Shown: positions 1-8,255 of the stretch, piece by piece
Layout: each line of letters opens with the position of its first letter
Numbering within the stretch: the stretch's first letter is position 1
From: Homoserinibacter sp. YIM 151385
GTDB lineage: Bacteria; Actinomycetota; Actinomycetes; Actinomycetales; Microbacteriaceae
Direction: 5' to 3'
Assembly: GCF_027912415.1 (NCBI RefSeq)
Contig: NZ_CP115175.1
Coordinates: 1,984,001-2,048,000 of the forward strand
Length of the DNA stretch: 64,000 nucleotides
Program-made: the position numbers and the translations under genes
The notes under the pieces: model-generated
Databases searched by the model: none
The model's input: only the letters and a program-made list of their open reading frames with translations
What the model was told of the DNA's origin: nothing

Positions 1-2
1 GC

Positions 3-938
3 GAGGACGAGATCGCCGGCCAGGTGCGCCGCGCCTTCGACGCCGCCAAGCGCGACGGCACCTCGAGCCGCGAACTCGACCGCCTCTTCCAGCGGGCCGC
101 GAGCACCTCGCGCGCCGTCCGCACCGCGACCGACCTCGGCGGCTCCGGCCGCTCGCTCGTCCGGCTCGCGCTCGAGCTCGCCTCGAGCCGCATCACCGAC
201 TGGGCGCACGCCCGGGTCCTCGTCGTCGGCACCGGCAGCTACGCCGCGACCACGATCGCCGCACTCCGCGACCGCGGCGCCGCCCACATCAGCGTCTACT
301 CGCGCACCGGGCGCGCGGCCATGTTCGCCCGCCGCTACGGCATCCACGCGGTCGACGGCCTGCCCGCCGCGATCGCCGAGGCGGATGTCGTCATCACCTG
401 CACGGCCCGCTACACGGTCGTTCCCGAGGACTTCGCGAACGCGCGCCGCCGCCTCGTCATCGACCTCGGCCTCCCCCGCAACGTCGACCCGGCCGTGCGC
501 GGGATCCCCGGCGTCGAGCTGCTCGACCTCGAGATCATCGCGCTCCACGCGCCGCTGCCCGAGCTCTCCGCCGACACGGCCCGCGGGCTCGTCGACACCG
601 CGGCGAGCGCCTACGCCGCCGACCGCGAGGTGGCGCCCGCGATCGTCGCGCTCCGCGAGCACGTCTTCGACGCCCTCGACGCCGAGATCGCGCGAGCGCG
701 CGGCCGCGGTGGCGACGAGCGCACCGTCGAGGCGCTGCGGCATCTGGCCGGCGTCATCCTCCACACCCCCTCGGTGCGCGGGCGCGAGCTCGCCCGCGAC
801 GGCCGCGGCGAGGAGTTCACGGCCGGCCTCGAGGCGGTCTTCGGCATCCGCCCCGCCGCGGCACCGCAGCAGCTGCCGCTCCCCCCGCACGGGGATGCCG
901 CAGACGGCCCCGCGGGCTCCGTCGCCTCCGCCTCCTGA
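3..938 (+). CDS. hemA: Glutamyl-tRNA reductase, C-terminal part (5' truncated by window)
   Basis: The reading frame is already open at base 3, so the true start and the N-terminal catalytic domain with its cysteine lie outside the window; 311 residues remain. What is visible is the helix that follows the catalytic domain (EDEIAGQVRRAF), the NADPH-binding Rossmann domain (VLVVGTGSYAATTIAALRDRG, then ADVVITCT and the acidic LVIDLGLPRNVDP segment) and the C-terminal dimerisation helices. The enzyme reduces glutamyl-tRNA to glutamate-1-semialdehyde, the first step of C5 tetrapyrrole synthesis in the cytosol. The last 20 or so residues are a Pro/Ala-rich tail. No other hem gene is in the window. 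Confidence 0.9.
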   Translation, partial: EDEIAGQVRRAFDAAKRDGTSSRELDRLFQRAASTSRAVRTATDLGGSGRSLVRLALELASSRITDWAHARVLVVGTGSYAATTIAALRDRGAAHISVYSRTGRAAMFARRYGIHAVDGLPAAIAEADVVITCTARYTVVPEDFANARRRLVIDLGLPRNVDPAVRGIPGVELLDLEIIALHAPLPELSADTARGLVDTAASAYAADREVAPAIVALREHVFDALDAEIARARGRGGDERTVEALRHLAGVILHTPSVRGRELARDGRGEEFTAGLEAVFGIRPAAAPQQLPLPPHGDAADGPAGSVASAS

Positions 939-963
939 GGTCGAGGATCCCGAGGCCCCCACG

Positions 964-1545
964 GTGACCGCGCGACTCGACCTCTCGGCGCCCATCGAGA
1001 CGGCGCGGCTGCGGCTGCGCACCCTCACCGAGGTCGACGTCTCGGCCGTCCACGGCTGGCGTCGCGACCCCGCGGTGACCCGCTACCTGCCCTACGGGCC
1101 GCAGACGCGCGAGCAGGTGCGCTCGAGCCTCGCCCACCAGTCGCGCACCACCCGCCTCGCGATCGACGGCGCGCGCGCGGTGCTCGCGGCGGAGCGGCTC
1201 GACGGCGGCGGAGTCGTCGGCGAGCTGCACCTGGTGCTCACCTCGGCCGCGAATCACGGCTACGAGGTCGGGTGGGTGTTCTCGCCGGACGTCGCCGGGC
1301 AGGGCTTCGCGACGGAGGCGGCCCTCGCCATCCTGGAGCTCGCCTTCCGCCCCGATGCCGGCGCCGCGCACCGCGTCGTCGCCCAGCTCGACCCCCGCAA
1401 CACCGCCTCCACCCGCCTCTGCGCCCGCCTCGGGATGCGCGAGGAGGCGCACTTCCGCAAGGACTGGCCGGTCGGCGCGGGCGGCTGGTCGGACACCGGC
1501 ATCTGGGCGATCCTCGACGAGGAGTGGGCGTCCCGCACGGCCTGA
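964..1545 (+). CDS. GNAT family N-acetyltransferase (RimJ/RimL type)
   Basis: A 193-residue protein starting at GTG 964, 25 bp after hemA; the frame is open further upstream, but only this start leaves hemA intact and begins with the typical TARLRLRTLTEVDV strand of the family. The central region (GELHLVLTSAANHGYEVGWV) and the acetyl-CoA loop region (AGQGFATEAALAILELAF) followed by NTASTRLCARLGM are hallmarks of the Acetyltransf_3 domain, which acetylates protein N-termini, ribosomal proteins or small amines. The acceptor cannot be predicted. It is probably co-transcribed with hemA. A 157-bp hairpin follows and may end transcription. Confidence 0.85.
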   Translation: MTARLDLSAPIETARLRLRTLTEVDVSAVHGWRRDPAVTRYLPYGPQTREQVRSSLAHQSRTTRLAIDGARAVLAAERLDGGGVVGELHLVLTSAANHGYEVGWVFSPDVAGQGFATEAALAILELAFRPDAGAAHRVVAQLDPRNTASTRLCARLGMREEAHFRKDWPVGAGGWSDTGIWAILDEEWASRTA

Positions 1546-1567
1546 CCGGCCGGGCCCGCCGCACCCG

Positions 1568-1724
1568 CCCCGCATCCCCACCCTCCCCCGCCGCCGTGCC
1601 TCTTCCGAAATGCAGGACGATCGAGGTCGCCTGCCCGAGCTGGCGGGAGCTCGAGGTGGCTTACCCCGCGCTCATCCTGCATTTCGGAAGAGGCACGGCG
1701 GAGGGGGACGGTGGCGGGGCGGGG
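1568..1724. repeat. 157-bp imperfect palindrome in a convergent gap
   Basis: The arms 1568-1620 and 1672-1724 are complementary over about 53 nt with roughly six mismatches; the innermost 29 nt (1592-1620 with 1672-1700) have only one. The loop 1621-1671 holds a smaller TCGAG/CTCGA palindrome. It lies between a + strand and a - strand gene, so it may serve as a two-way terminator, but it is far longer than needed and has no T-tract. A MITE-like relic is an alternative. Confidence 0.75.
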
Positions 1725-1751
1725 ACGGCAGGGCGGGCGGCCGGGGGGCGG

Positions 1752-2660
1752 CTAGTGCACGTACTCCAGCAGGTCGGTGCCGATCGTGCGGAGCGCATCG
1801 AGCACCCGCAGGCGTGCCGGGAGACCCGAGTCGTTGAACTGCACCGTCACCGCGTAGGCGACCGCCGCGCGCGGACCGCGGACCACGCCCGCCTCGGCAC
1901 GCACCCCCGCATCCGTGCCGGTCTTGTTGACGAGCAGGATGCCGTGATCGGTCGAGCGGTGCGAGAGCGGATCGAGCCCGAAGGCCCCGGCGACCATCGA
2001 GAGGTCGGCGTTGAGCGACAGCCAGGAGAGCACCCGGCTGGAGGTCATCGAGTCGACGACCTCGCCGCGCGCGAGTGCCGCGAACAGCCACGCGAGCTCG
2101 GCGGCCGAGCCGACCGAGAGCTGCGGGGCGTCGTCGGGCCCCCGGTGGTCGCGCACGTAGTCGAGGAGCGCCGTGCGGGTGAGCCCCAGCGACTCGGTGC
2201 GGGCGCGCACCGCGCCGAGCCCCACCTGGCGCAGCAGCGCGTTCGTCGCCAGGTTGTCGCTCGTCGAGCCGACGAGCGCCGCGAGATCCGCGAAGGGCAG
2301 CGAGGGCGCCTGGAGATGCTTCCAGATGCCGCTGTCGCCGACCTGCTCGGCGGGTGCCTTGTCGAGGATGCCGTAGCCGGCGAAGTCGCGCTGCGTCAGC
2401 CGCGTGGACACCTCGATGAGGAGCAGCACCTTGCCGACGCTCGCCGTCGGGAGCACGATGCGCTCGTCGATCGCGACGAGCGGCTGACCCGTGTCGAGAT
2501 CGCTCACCGAGGCGGAGACGTGCGCGCCCTCCATCGCGAGCTCGCCGAGCGAGGCGAAGGACCCGGCGAAGTTCGAGACCGGGTTCGGGGCGCGGTGCCG
2601 CGGCGTGCGCCGCGAGCGGAGCCGCTCACGCCGCCCGTGCGCGAGCGAGGTGTCTACCAA
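1752..2660 (-). CDS. Serine beta-lactamase-fold hydrolase, no signal peptide
   Basis: A 302-residue protein with the order of class A beta-lactamase motifs: TASVGK (SxxK nucleophile and lysine), STSDN (SDN loop) and VNKTGT (KTG). No signal peptide or lipobox is visible, and the ExxLN omega-loop glutamate of true class A enzymes is not found after the SDN loop, so hydrolysis of beta-lactams is doubtful; a cytosolic or unconventionally exported serine hydrolase is a safer call. The TTG start overlaps the stop of the upstream peptidase gene (TTGGTAG), suggesting translational coupling. The helix before the first strand (FASLGELAMEG) argues for this longer start rather than the internal ATG. Confidence 0.75.
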   Translation of the reverse strand: MVDTSLAHGRRERLRSRRTPRHRAPNPVSNFAGSFASLGELAMEGAHVSASVSDLDTGQPLVAIDERIVLPTASVGKVLLLIEVSTRLTQRDFAGYGILDKAPAEQVGDSGIWKHLQAPSLPFADLAALVGSTSDNLATNALLRQVGLGAVRARTESLGLTRTALLDYVRDHRGPDDAPQLSVGSAAELAWLFAALARGEVVDSMTSSRVLSWLSLNADLSMVAGAFGLDPLSHRSTDHGILLVNKTGTDAGVRAEAGVVRGPRAAVAYAVTVQFNDSGLPARLRVLDALRTIGTDLLEYVH

Positions 2661-4618
2661 ATCGTCACTCTGTCAGTCGGGGGCAACCAGAGGGCGTCCT
2701 GGGGGGTGACGCCGAAGGTGGAGTAGTAGGCGTCGATATTACGCACGATCTGGTTGCAGCGGAACTCGTTCGGCGCGTGCGGATCGATCGCGATGAGGCG
2801 ACGCGCCTCCGCCGGGCGGTACTTGGCCCGCCAGGCCTGCGCCCAGCTCAGGAAGAAGCGCTCGGCGCCGGTCAGCCCGTCGATCACCGGAGGCTCGGCG
2901 CCGTCGAGCGAGAGCTGCCAGGCCTTCCACGCGATGCCGAGGCCGCCGAGGTCGCCGATGTTCTCGCCGATCGTGAGCTCGCCGGGCACCGTCGCGTCGG
3001 GGATGTCGCGCGGCGAGAGCGCGTCGTACTGCTCGATGAGCACCCGGGTCCGTGCCTCGAAGGCCTCGCGGTCCTCGGCCGTCCACCAGTCGGCGAGCCG
3101 GCCGTCGCCGTCGAAGCGGGAGCCGTTGTCGTCGAAGCCGTGCCCGATCTCGTGCCCGATGACGGCGCCGATCGCGCCGTAGTTCGCCGCGGCATCCCGC
3201 CCCTCGTCGAAGAAGGGGTACTGGAGGATCGCGGCCGGGAAGACGATCTCGTTGAAGCCGGGGTTGTAGTACGCGTTGATCGTCTGCGGGGTCATGAACC
3301 ACTCGTCGCGGTCGATCGGGCGGCCGATCTTGCCGAGCTCGCGCTGGAACTCGAACTCGGTCGTCGCCTGCACATTCGCGACGAGGTCGGCCGGGTCGAT
3401 CTCGAGCGCGCTGTAGTCGCGCCAGCGCACCGGGTAGCCGATCTTGGGCGTGAACTTCTCGAGCTTCTCGAGGGCGCGCTCCTGCGTCGCCGGGGTCATC
3501 CAGTCGAGGCCGCGGATGCTCTGCCGGTAGGCCTCGATGAGGTTGTCGACGAGCTCGTCCATGGCCGTCTTCGCGCTCTCCGGGAAGTGGCGCTCCACGT
3601 AGACGCGGCCGACCGCCTCCCCGAGCGAGCCCTCGACGAGCGAGACGCCGCGCTTCCAGCGAGCCCGCATCTCGGGCACGCCCTGGAGCGCGCGGCCGTA
3701 GAACTCGAAGTTCGCCTCGACGATCGCGCCCGAGAGGTAGGGCGCGAGGGAGCGGATGACGTTCCAGCGCAGCCAGTCGCGCCAGGCCTCGAGCTGCTCG
3801 GGCGCGATGAGCCCCGGGAGCGCCTCGGCGAACGACGGCTGCGCGAGCACGACCTCGTCGAAGGCGCCCGCCGGCACCCCCATGCCGTCGCGCCAGCCGT
3901 CGAGGTCGACGCCGGGCGCGAGCTCGCGGAGCTCCGCCCAGCTGCGCAGGTTGTAGGTCTTCGAGCTGTCGCGGCTGTCGACGTTGTTCCAGTGGTGCGC
4001 CGCGAGCGCCGTCTCGAGGCCGAGGATGCGGCCCGCGCGCGTGCCGGCGTCGTCGAGCCCGGCGAGCTCGAGGATGCGCGCGATCGCCTCGAGGTACTGG
4101 GCGCGGAGCTCGCCGTGCTTCTCCTCGCGGTAGTACGCCTCGTCGGGGAGGCCGAGCCCGCCCTGCAGGAGCGTCACGATGTAGCGCTCCGGGTCGCCCG
4201 GGTCGTTGTCGACGTAGGCCCGGAAGAAGCCGCCGACGCCGCCGCGCTCGAGCCGGCCGATCGCGGGGAGCAGGGCCTCGACCGTGTCGATCGCGTCGAC
4301 CTCGGCGAGCAGCGGCGCGAGCGGCGCCGTGCCGAGCGATTCGACGCGCTCCTCGTCCATGAAGCTCGCGAAGAGGTCGCCGACCTTGCGCTCGACCGTG
4401 CCGGGCTCGGCGCCCTGCGCCTCCTCGATGATGGCGCGGACGGCGGCCTCCGCCTCCTCCGCGAGCACGTAGAAGGTGCCCCAGCGGGCCTTGTCGGCGG
4501 GGATCTCGGTCGCATCCAGCCAGCGTCCGTTGACGTGGCGGAAGAGGTCGTCCTGGGGGCGGGCGGCGGGGTCGAGCTGGTCGATCTCGATGCCGGAGGC
4601 GAGGGGCGCGTCGGTCAT
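2654..4618 (-). CDS. pepO: M13 family metalloendopeptidase (neprilysin/PepO type)
   Basis: 654 residues, the normal length for bacterial M13 enzymes. The zinc site is complete: HEIGH at residues 489-493 and the third ligand in ENIGD (Glu552). The N-terminal part (DDLFRHVNGRWL, residues about 23-34) is the family's opening motif, and the conserved NAYY segment lies before the zinc helix. There is no membrane anchor or signal peptide, as is common in actinobacterial members. The enzyme cleaves oligopeptides. It begins 9 bp downstream of the sugar kinase stop and overlaps the hydrolase gene that follows, so the three genes probably form one transcript on the minus strand. Confidence 0.92.
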   Translation of the reverse strand: MTDAPLASGIEIDQLDPAARPQDDLFRHVNGRWLDATEIPADKARWGTFYVLAEEAEAAVRAIIEEAQGAEPGTVERKVGDLFASFMDEERVESLGTAPLAPLLAEVDAIDTVEALLPAIGRLERGGVGGFFRAYVDNDPGDPERYIVTLLQGGLGLPDEAYYREEKHGELRAQYLEAIARILELAGLDDAGTRAGRILGLETALAAHHWNNVDSRDSSKTYNLRSWAELRELAPGVDLDGWRDGMGVPAGAFDEVVLAQPSFAEALPGLIAPEQLEAWRDWLRWNVIRSLAPYLSGAIVEANFEFYGRALQGVPEMRARWKRGVSLVEGSLGEAVGRVYVERHFPESAKTAMDELVDNLIEAYRQSIRGLDWMTPATQERALEKLEKFTPKIGYPVRWRDYSALEIDPADLVANVQATTEFEFQRELGKIGRPIDRDEWFMTPQTINAYYNPGFNEIVFPAAILQYPFFDEGRDAAANYGAIGAVIGHEIGHGFDDNGSRFDGDGRLADWWTAEDREAFEARTRVLIEQYDALSPRDIPDATVPGELTIGENIGDLGGLGIAWKAWQLSLDGAEPPVIDGLTGAERFFLSWAQAWRAKYRPAEARRLIAIDPHAPNEFRCNQIVRNIDAYYSTFGVTPQDALWLPPTDRVTIW

Positions 4619-4627
4619 GCGGCCAGC

Positions 4628-5611
4628 CTATTGAGAGCGCCCGACGTCGGGCTGGGAGTCGGCGAGCCGAGCGCGCACGCCGTCCAGGTGCGGCGCGTGG
4701 TCCCCGATCTCGACGAGCACCGCCGCCGCGGTGGCGTGCCCGATGCCGAGACGCCCGGCCGCGTCGAGGCCGCGCAGCCAGGCCGCCTCCCAGCCGGCCG
4801 CGAAGGCGTCGCCGGCGCCGACCGGCTCCACGACCTCCACGGGCGGCGTCGGCACCCGGTGCAGGGTGTCGCCCTCGAACTCGACGGCCTCGACATCGGC
4901 GTCCTTCACGACGAGGTGCCGGGGCCCGGGCAGGATGCCGCGGATCTCCTCCGCGGTCGCGGCACCCCACAGGGCCTCCGCCTCGTCGCGGCCGACGAGG
5001 ACCGCGTCGGCGTGTGCCGCGAGCTCCCGGAGCACCGGTGCCGCCTCCTCCGCCGACCAGAGCGCGGCGCGGTGGTTGACGTCGAAGACGACGGCGGCCT
5101 CGCCGAGCACCCGGTCGACGACGACCGCCCGGAGGAGGTCGCGGCAGCTCGCCGAGAGGGCGGCGGTGATGCCCGAGACGTGCACGATCCGCAAAGCGGG
5201 GCGGTCGGCGGTCCCGGCGGCCCGGGCGGTCCCGGCGCCGAGGCGCTCCGCGAGCTCGCGGCCCATCGTCGAGGCGGCCGAGCCCGCCCGGTAGTACACG
5301 ACCTTCTGCTCGGCCGAGGCGGGATCCTTGAGGTAGAGGCCGCTCGAGGCGCCGGGGACGAGCTCGACCCTCGTGACGTCGACGCCGCGGCCGGCCACCG
5401 CATCCCGGATCAGCCGGCCGACGGGCTCGTCGCCGAGACGGCTCGCCCACGCGGCGCGGACGCCGAGCTGCGCGAGGGCCGTCGCCACATTCGACTCGGC
5501 CCCGCCCGTGCCGATGCGGTACGGAGCCCCGATCGCGAGCCCCGCGCCGGGCTCGGGGGCGAGCAGGAGCATGGTCTCGCCGATCGCGAGCACCTCGGGC
5601 GCTGAGGGCAT
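4628..5611 (-). CDS. PfkB family sugar kinase (KDG kinase-like)
   Basis: 327 residues with the two PfkB/ribokinase signatures: the N-terminal GGAESNVATALAQLG region that binds the sugar, and the C-terminal VGAGDAFAAGW motif with catalytic Asp268. The opening (VLAIGETMLLL) and the segment YYRAGSAASTM resemble 2-keto-3-deoxygluconate kinases, but no uronate pathway gene lies nearby, so the substrate is uncertain. It is the first gene of the leftward peptidase/hydrolase group and starts in the 120-bp divergent gap shared with the MATE exporter. Confidence 0.85.
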   Translation of the reverse strand: MPSAPEVLAIGETMLLLAPEPGAGLAIGAPYRIGTGGAESNVATALAQLGVRAAWASRLGDEPVGRLIRDAVAGRGVDVTRVELVPGASSGLYLKDPASAEQKVVYYRAGSAASTMGRELAERLGAGTARAAGTADRPALRIVHVSGITAALSASCRDLLRAVVVDRVLGEAAVVFDVNHRAALWSAEEAAPVLRELAAHADAVLVGRDEAEALWGAATAEEIRGILPGPRHLVVKDADVEAVEFEGDTLHRVPTPPVEVVEPVGAGDAFAAGWEAAWLRGLDAAGRLGIGHATAAAVLVEIGDHAPHLDGVRARLADSQPDVGRSQ

Positions 5612-5648
5612 GCGGCCACGCTACCGGGGCGGATGCCGCGTGCACGGC

Positions 5649-5716
5649 GTGCGCGAGCGCGGACATCCGGCCCGCCGCACCCCTCCCCCCGCAGCCCGAT
5701 GTCCGTCGGTGCGCAC
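5649..5716. repeat. 68-bp imperfect palindrome in a divergent promoter gap
   Basis: Arms GTGCGC-n5-CGGACATC (5649-5667) and GATGTCCG-n5-GCGCAC (5698-5716) are complementary except for an inner 5-nt bubble; the loop is 30 nt and C-rich. It sits between the divergent kinase and MATE genes, so it is transcribed from neither 3' end; a regulator site or a relic of a small repeat are both possible. Confidence 0.6.
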
Positions 5717-5719
5717 GGC

Positions 5720-5725
5720 TAGCGT
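5720..5725 (+). promoter_or_regulatory. -10 element for leaderless MATE gene
   Basis: TAGCGT lies six bases before the GTG at 5732, the spacing expected when transcription begins at the start codon. No ribosome binding site precedes the GTG. No clear -35 was found, so this is a moderate call. Confidence 0.4.
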
Positions 5726-5731
5726 TGCGGA

Positions 5732-7057
5732 GTGCCCCGCCGACGCCCGTACGACCGCGAGATCGCCGCCCTCGCGGTCCCCGCGCTCGGCGCGCTCGTC
5801 GCCGAGCCGCTGTTCCTCGCGACCGACACCGCCCTCGTCGGGCACCTCGGGGCGGAGCCGCTCGCGGCCCTCGGCATCGCCGGCACCGTCCTCCAGACGG
5901 CGGTCGGCCTCCTCGTCTTCCTCGCCTACGCGACGACGCCCGCCGTCGCGCGGCGCATCGGCGCCGGCGACCTGCCCGGCGCGCTCACGGCCGGCATCGA
6001 CGGGCTGTGGCTCGCGCTCGTCGTGGGGGCGGGGCTCGTCGCGGTCGGGCTGCCGGGTGCGCCCCTCGTCGTCGGCTGGTTCGGCGCGGATGCGGGGGTC
6101 GCCCAGGCAGCGGCCGACTACCTCCGCATCGCGGTCTGGGGGCTGCCCGCCATGCTGCTCGTCATCGCGGCGACCGGGCTCTTCCGCGGCCTGCAGGACA
6201 CCCGGACCCCGCTCTGGATCGCGGTCGCCGGCTTCACCGCGAACGGCGCGCTCAATGCCCTGCTCATCTACGGGGCGGGCTGGGGGCTCGTGGGCTCGGC
6301 GGTCGGCACGGCGCTCGCGCAGTGGGGCATGGCGGCGGCGGCGATCGCGATCGCGGTGCGGCACGCCCGTCGGAACGGGGTCGGCCTGCTGCCGGGCCGC
6401 GCCGGCATCCTCCGCTCGGCGGGCGCCGGCGGCTGGCTGCTGCTGCGCACGGCGAGCCTGCGGGTCGCGCTCGTCGCCACGGTCGCCGTCGCGACCGCGC
6501 ACGGCACCGCATCCCTCGCCGCGACGCAGGTGCTCTTCACCCTCTTCGCGCTCGTCGCGCTCGCGCTCGACTCGCTCGCGATCGCGGGCCAGGCGATGAT
6601 CGGCCACGCGCTCGGCTCGGGCGACACCGGCCGGGTGCGCGGGATCCTGCGGCGGCTGCTCGAGATCGGGGTGCTCGGCGGTGTGGGGCTGGCGGTGCTG
6701 CTCGCGGCGGTGTCGCCCGTGCTCGGGCGGGTGTTCACGAACGACGAGGCGGTGCTCGCGGCGCTGCCGGGCGGCATCCTCGTGCTCGCGCTCGGCCTGC
6801 CGGTGGGGGCGGTCGTGTTCGTGCTCGACGGGGTGCTGATCGGCGCGGGCGATGCGCGCTATCTCGCCTGGACGGGGCTCGTGAACCTCGCGGCGGTGCT
6901 GCCGCTGCTCGTGCTCGTCGGCACGGCGGAGCTCGACGCGGTCGGCGCGGTGATCGCCGTGCAGGCGGTCTTCGCGGTCGGGTACATGCTCGCGCGCGTC
7001 ACGACGCTCGGGCTGCGCGTCCGCGGCGGCCGCTGGATGGTGACGGGGCACCGGTAG
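5732..7057 (+). CDS. MATE family efflux transporter (DinF-like)
   Basis: 441 residues with about twelve hydrophobic helices and no long loops. The N-terminus (REIAALAVPALGALVAEPLF) and the segments ATDTALVGHLGAEPLAALG and GLFRGLQDTRTP are typical of the DinF/MATE fold. These are proton- or sodium-coupled exporters of cationic compounds in the cytoplasmic membrane; the substrate is unknown. The GTG start at 5732 is supported by a -10 sequence six bases upstream, implying a leaderless mRNA. A lower-GC gap of 238 bp follows. Confidence 0.88.
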   Translation: MPRRRPYDREIAALAVPALGALVAEPLFLATDTALVGHLGAEPLAALGIAGTVLQTAVGLLVFLAYATTPAVARRIGAGDLPGALTAGIDGLWLALVVGAGLVAVGLPGAPLVVGWFGADAGVAQAAADYLRIAVWGLPAMLLVIAATGLFRGLQDTRTPLWIAVAGFTANGALNALLIYGAGWGLVGSAVGTALAQWGMAAAAIAIAVRHARRNGVGLLPGRAGILRSAGAGGWLLLRTASLRVALVATVAVATAHGTASLAATQVLFTLFALVALALDSLAIAGQAMIGHALGSGDTGRVRGILRRLLEIGVLGGVGLAVLLAAVSPVLGRVFTNDEAVLAALPGGILVLALGLPVGAVVFVLDGVLIGAGDARYLAWTGLVNLAAVLPLLVLVGTAELDAVGAVIAVQAVFAVGYMLARVTTLGLRVRGGRWMVTGHR

Positions 7058-7181
7058 CGTCAGCGATCTGTACCGATTGCCGCGAGGCCGGTCTGCACGC
7101 CGAGCTCGAGGCGGTGAGCGGATCTCGCTCTGCATGGTGATCCGCCTCGCCCACCCATCGGCAGGGCTCGAGGCCTACATG

Positions 7182-7213
7182 TGACGAATAGTCATGTCCT
7201 CCATAATGAGGAC
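7182..7213. promoter_or_regulatory. Two adjacent palindromes upstream of the secreted protein gene
   Basis: TGACgaataGTCA (7182-7194) and GTCCTCcataatGAGGAC (7196-7213) are both perfect inverted repeats, separated by one base, in the AT-richer gap before the gene at 7296. They look like operator sites or a small hairpin; no regulator gene adjoins. The rest of the 7058-7295 gap shows no gene. Confidence 0.5.
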
Positions 7214-7295
7214 TTCACGGTAGGCCGTCGGGCTCGTAACGTCATGCCACCAGAGCGCCCACATCGGGCGCTCGACCCGAACCGGAGGGCCTTCT

Positions 7296-8231
7296 ATGCG
7301 CGAGCTCACGTCGGTCCATCGCCGACGACTCCTTCTCGCCCCCGTCGCGATCACCACCTTGGCGCTCTTGACGACAGGGGTCTCTCCAGCTGTCGCGACC
7401 GATCACGTCGAGGCGACGGCCGAGCTGATCGAGGACGTTGCGCCTGATCAGGGTGATGTCGTCGCGGGAGTCGACACCGCAGCGGGCGTTACCGCGACCG
7501 CGGCCGGGGTGATTGCTGAAATTCCTGAGTACGCGACGGTGCCGCTCTTGGTGGACGCTGACGAACACACCGTGAACCTCGCGCTCCCCGATGAGTTCCC
7601 GCTTGGCGCGGGTAGGCCTGCCTCGGACGGCACCGTCGTCTATCCCGCAAGGGACAGAACCGGTGACGCCTTGGCGGTACAGCTCCTCGATGACGGCTCG
7701 ACGAGAGTCCAAACCATCATCGGTTCATCGGACTCCGTGCACGAATTCGGTTACTCCATCGAAGGCTACGTCCCGGTCAGCGATGACACCGGCGAGCAAT
7801 TCGGCTTTCTAGGTCAGGACGGCCAGTTCGTCCCGCTCGGCGAGGCATGGGCACGTGATGCAGGAGGAAATGCAGTTGCCACGAACTATGAGATTCGGGG
7901 CAACGAGATCGTCCAGGTAATCGGACGTGACGCGACCGCAGAATACCCAGTGGTCGCCGACCCGGTGTGGATCTGGATGTACGCAGGCTACGGCGCGAAA
8001 TTGAACCGTTATGAGACGAAGAAAGTGCGCGACTACGGCATCGCACTAGGTATGTGTGGTGCCCTGGCGAAGCGCTTCCCGAATTTCGTCGTCGCCTGCA
8101 CAGCGTATGCGGCCTACATGGTGGCCCAAGCGAACCTCGCTGAGAGCGATCGGCCGAAGAAGACGTGCCTCTTCTTGGTCGTCGCACCCGGACCGTTCAT
8201 ATTCCGATACCATGACGCCCACTGCAAGTAA
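7296..8231 (+). CDS. Secreted protein with conserved precursor region and variable Cys-containing tail
   Basis: 311 residues; the ATG at 7296 follows a GGAG site (CCGGAGGGCC) by a good spacing. Residues 10-30 form a signal peptide (RRRLLLAPVAITTLALL, then ..SPAVA) with cleavage likely after ALA-type residues near 31. A beta-rich acidic region follows and ends at about residue 225 with YPVVADPVW. From general familiarity, many actinobacterial secreted proteins share such an N-terminal region and the ADPxW junction, followed by unrelated C-termini. Here the tail of about 85 residues is basic, holds four cysteines and includes a hydrophobic helix (FVVACTAYAAYMVAQA). Base composition is lower in GC than the neighbours, which suggests transfer. 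The function is unknown; a released peptide effector is a guess. Confidence 0.7.
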   Translation: MRELTSVHRRRLLLAPVAITTLALLTTGVSPAVATDHVEATAELIEDVAPDQGDVVAGVDTAAGVTATAAGVIAEIPEYATVPLLVDADEHTVNLALPDEFPLGAGRPASDGTVVYPARDRTGDALAVQLLDDGSTRVQTIIGSSDSVHEFGYSIEGYVPVSDDTGEQFGFLGQDGQFVPLGEAWARDAGGNAVATNYEIRGNEIVQVIGRDATAEYPVVADPVWIWMYAGYGAKLNRYETKKVRDYGIALGMCGALAKRFPNFVVACTAYAAYMVAQANLAESDRPKKTCLFLVVAPGPFIFRYHDAHCK

Positions 8232-8255
8232 GCGGACGGTAGGGCAGGACTCACA

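Noticed and set aside
2739-5666. A 975-codon open frame on the - strand and a 942-codon one on the +
   Set aside because: Both are out-of-frame readings of the M13 peptidase and sugar kinase genes, extremely Arg-rich and without domains.
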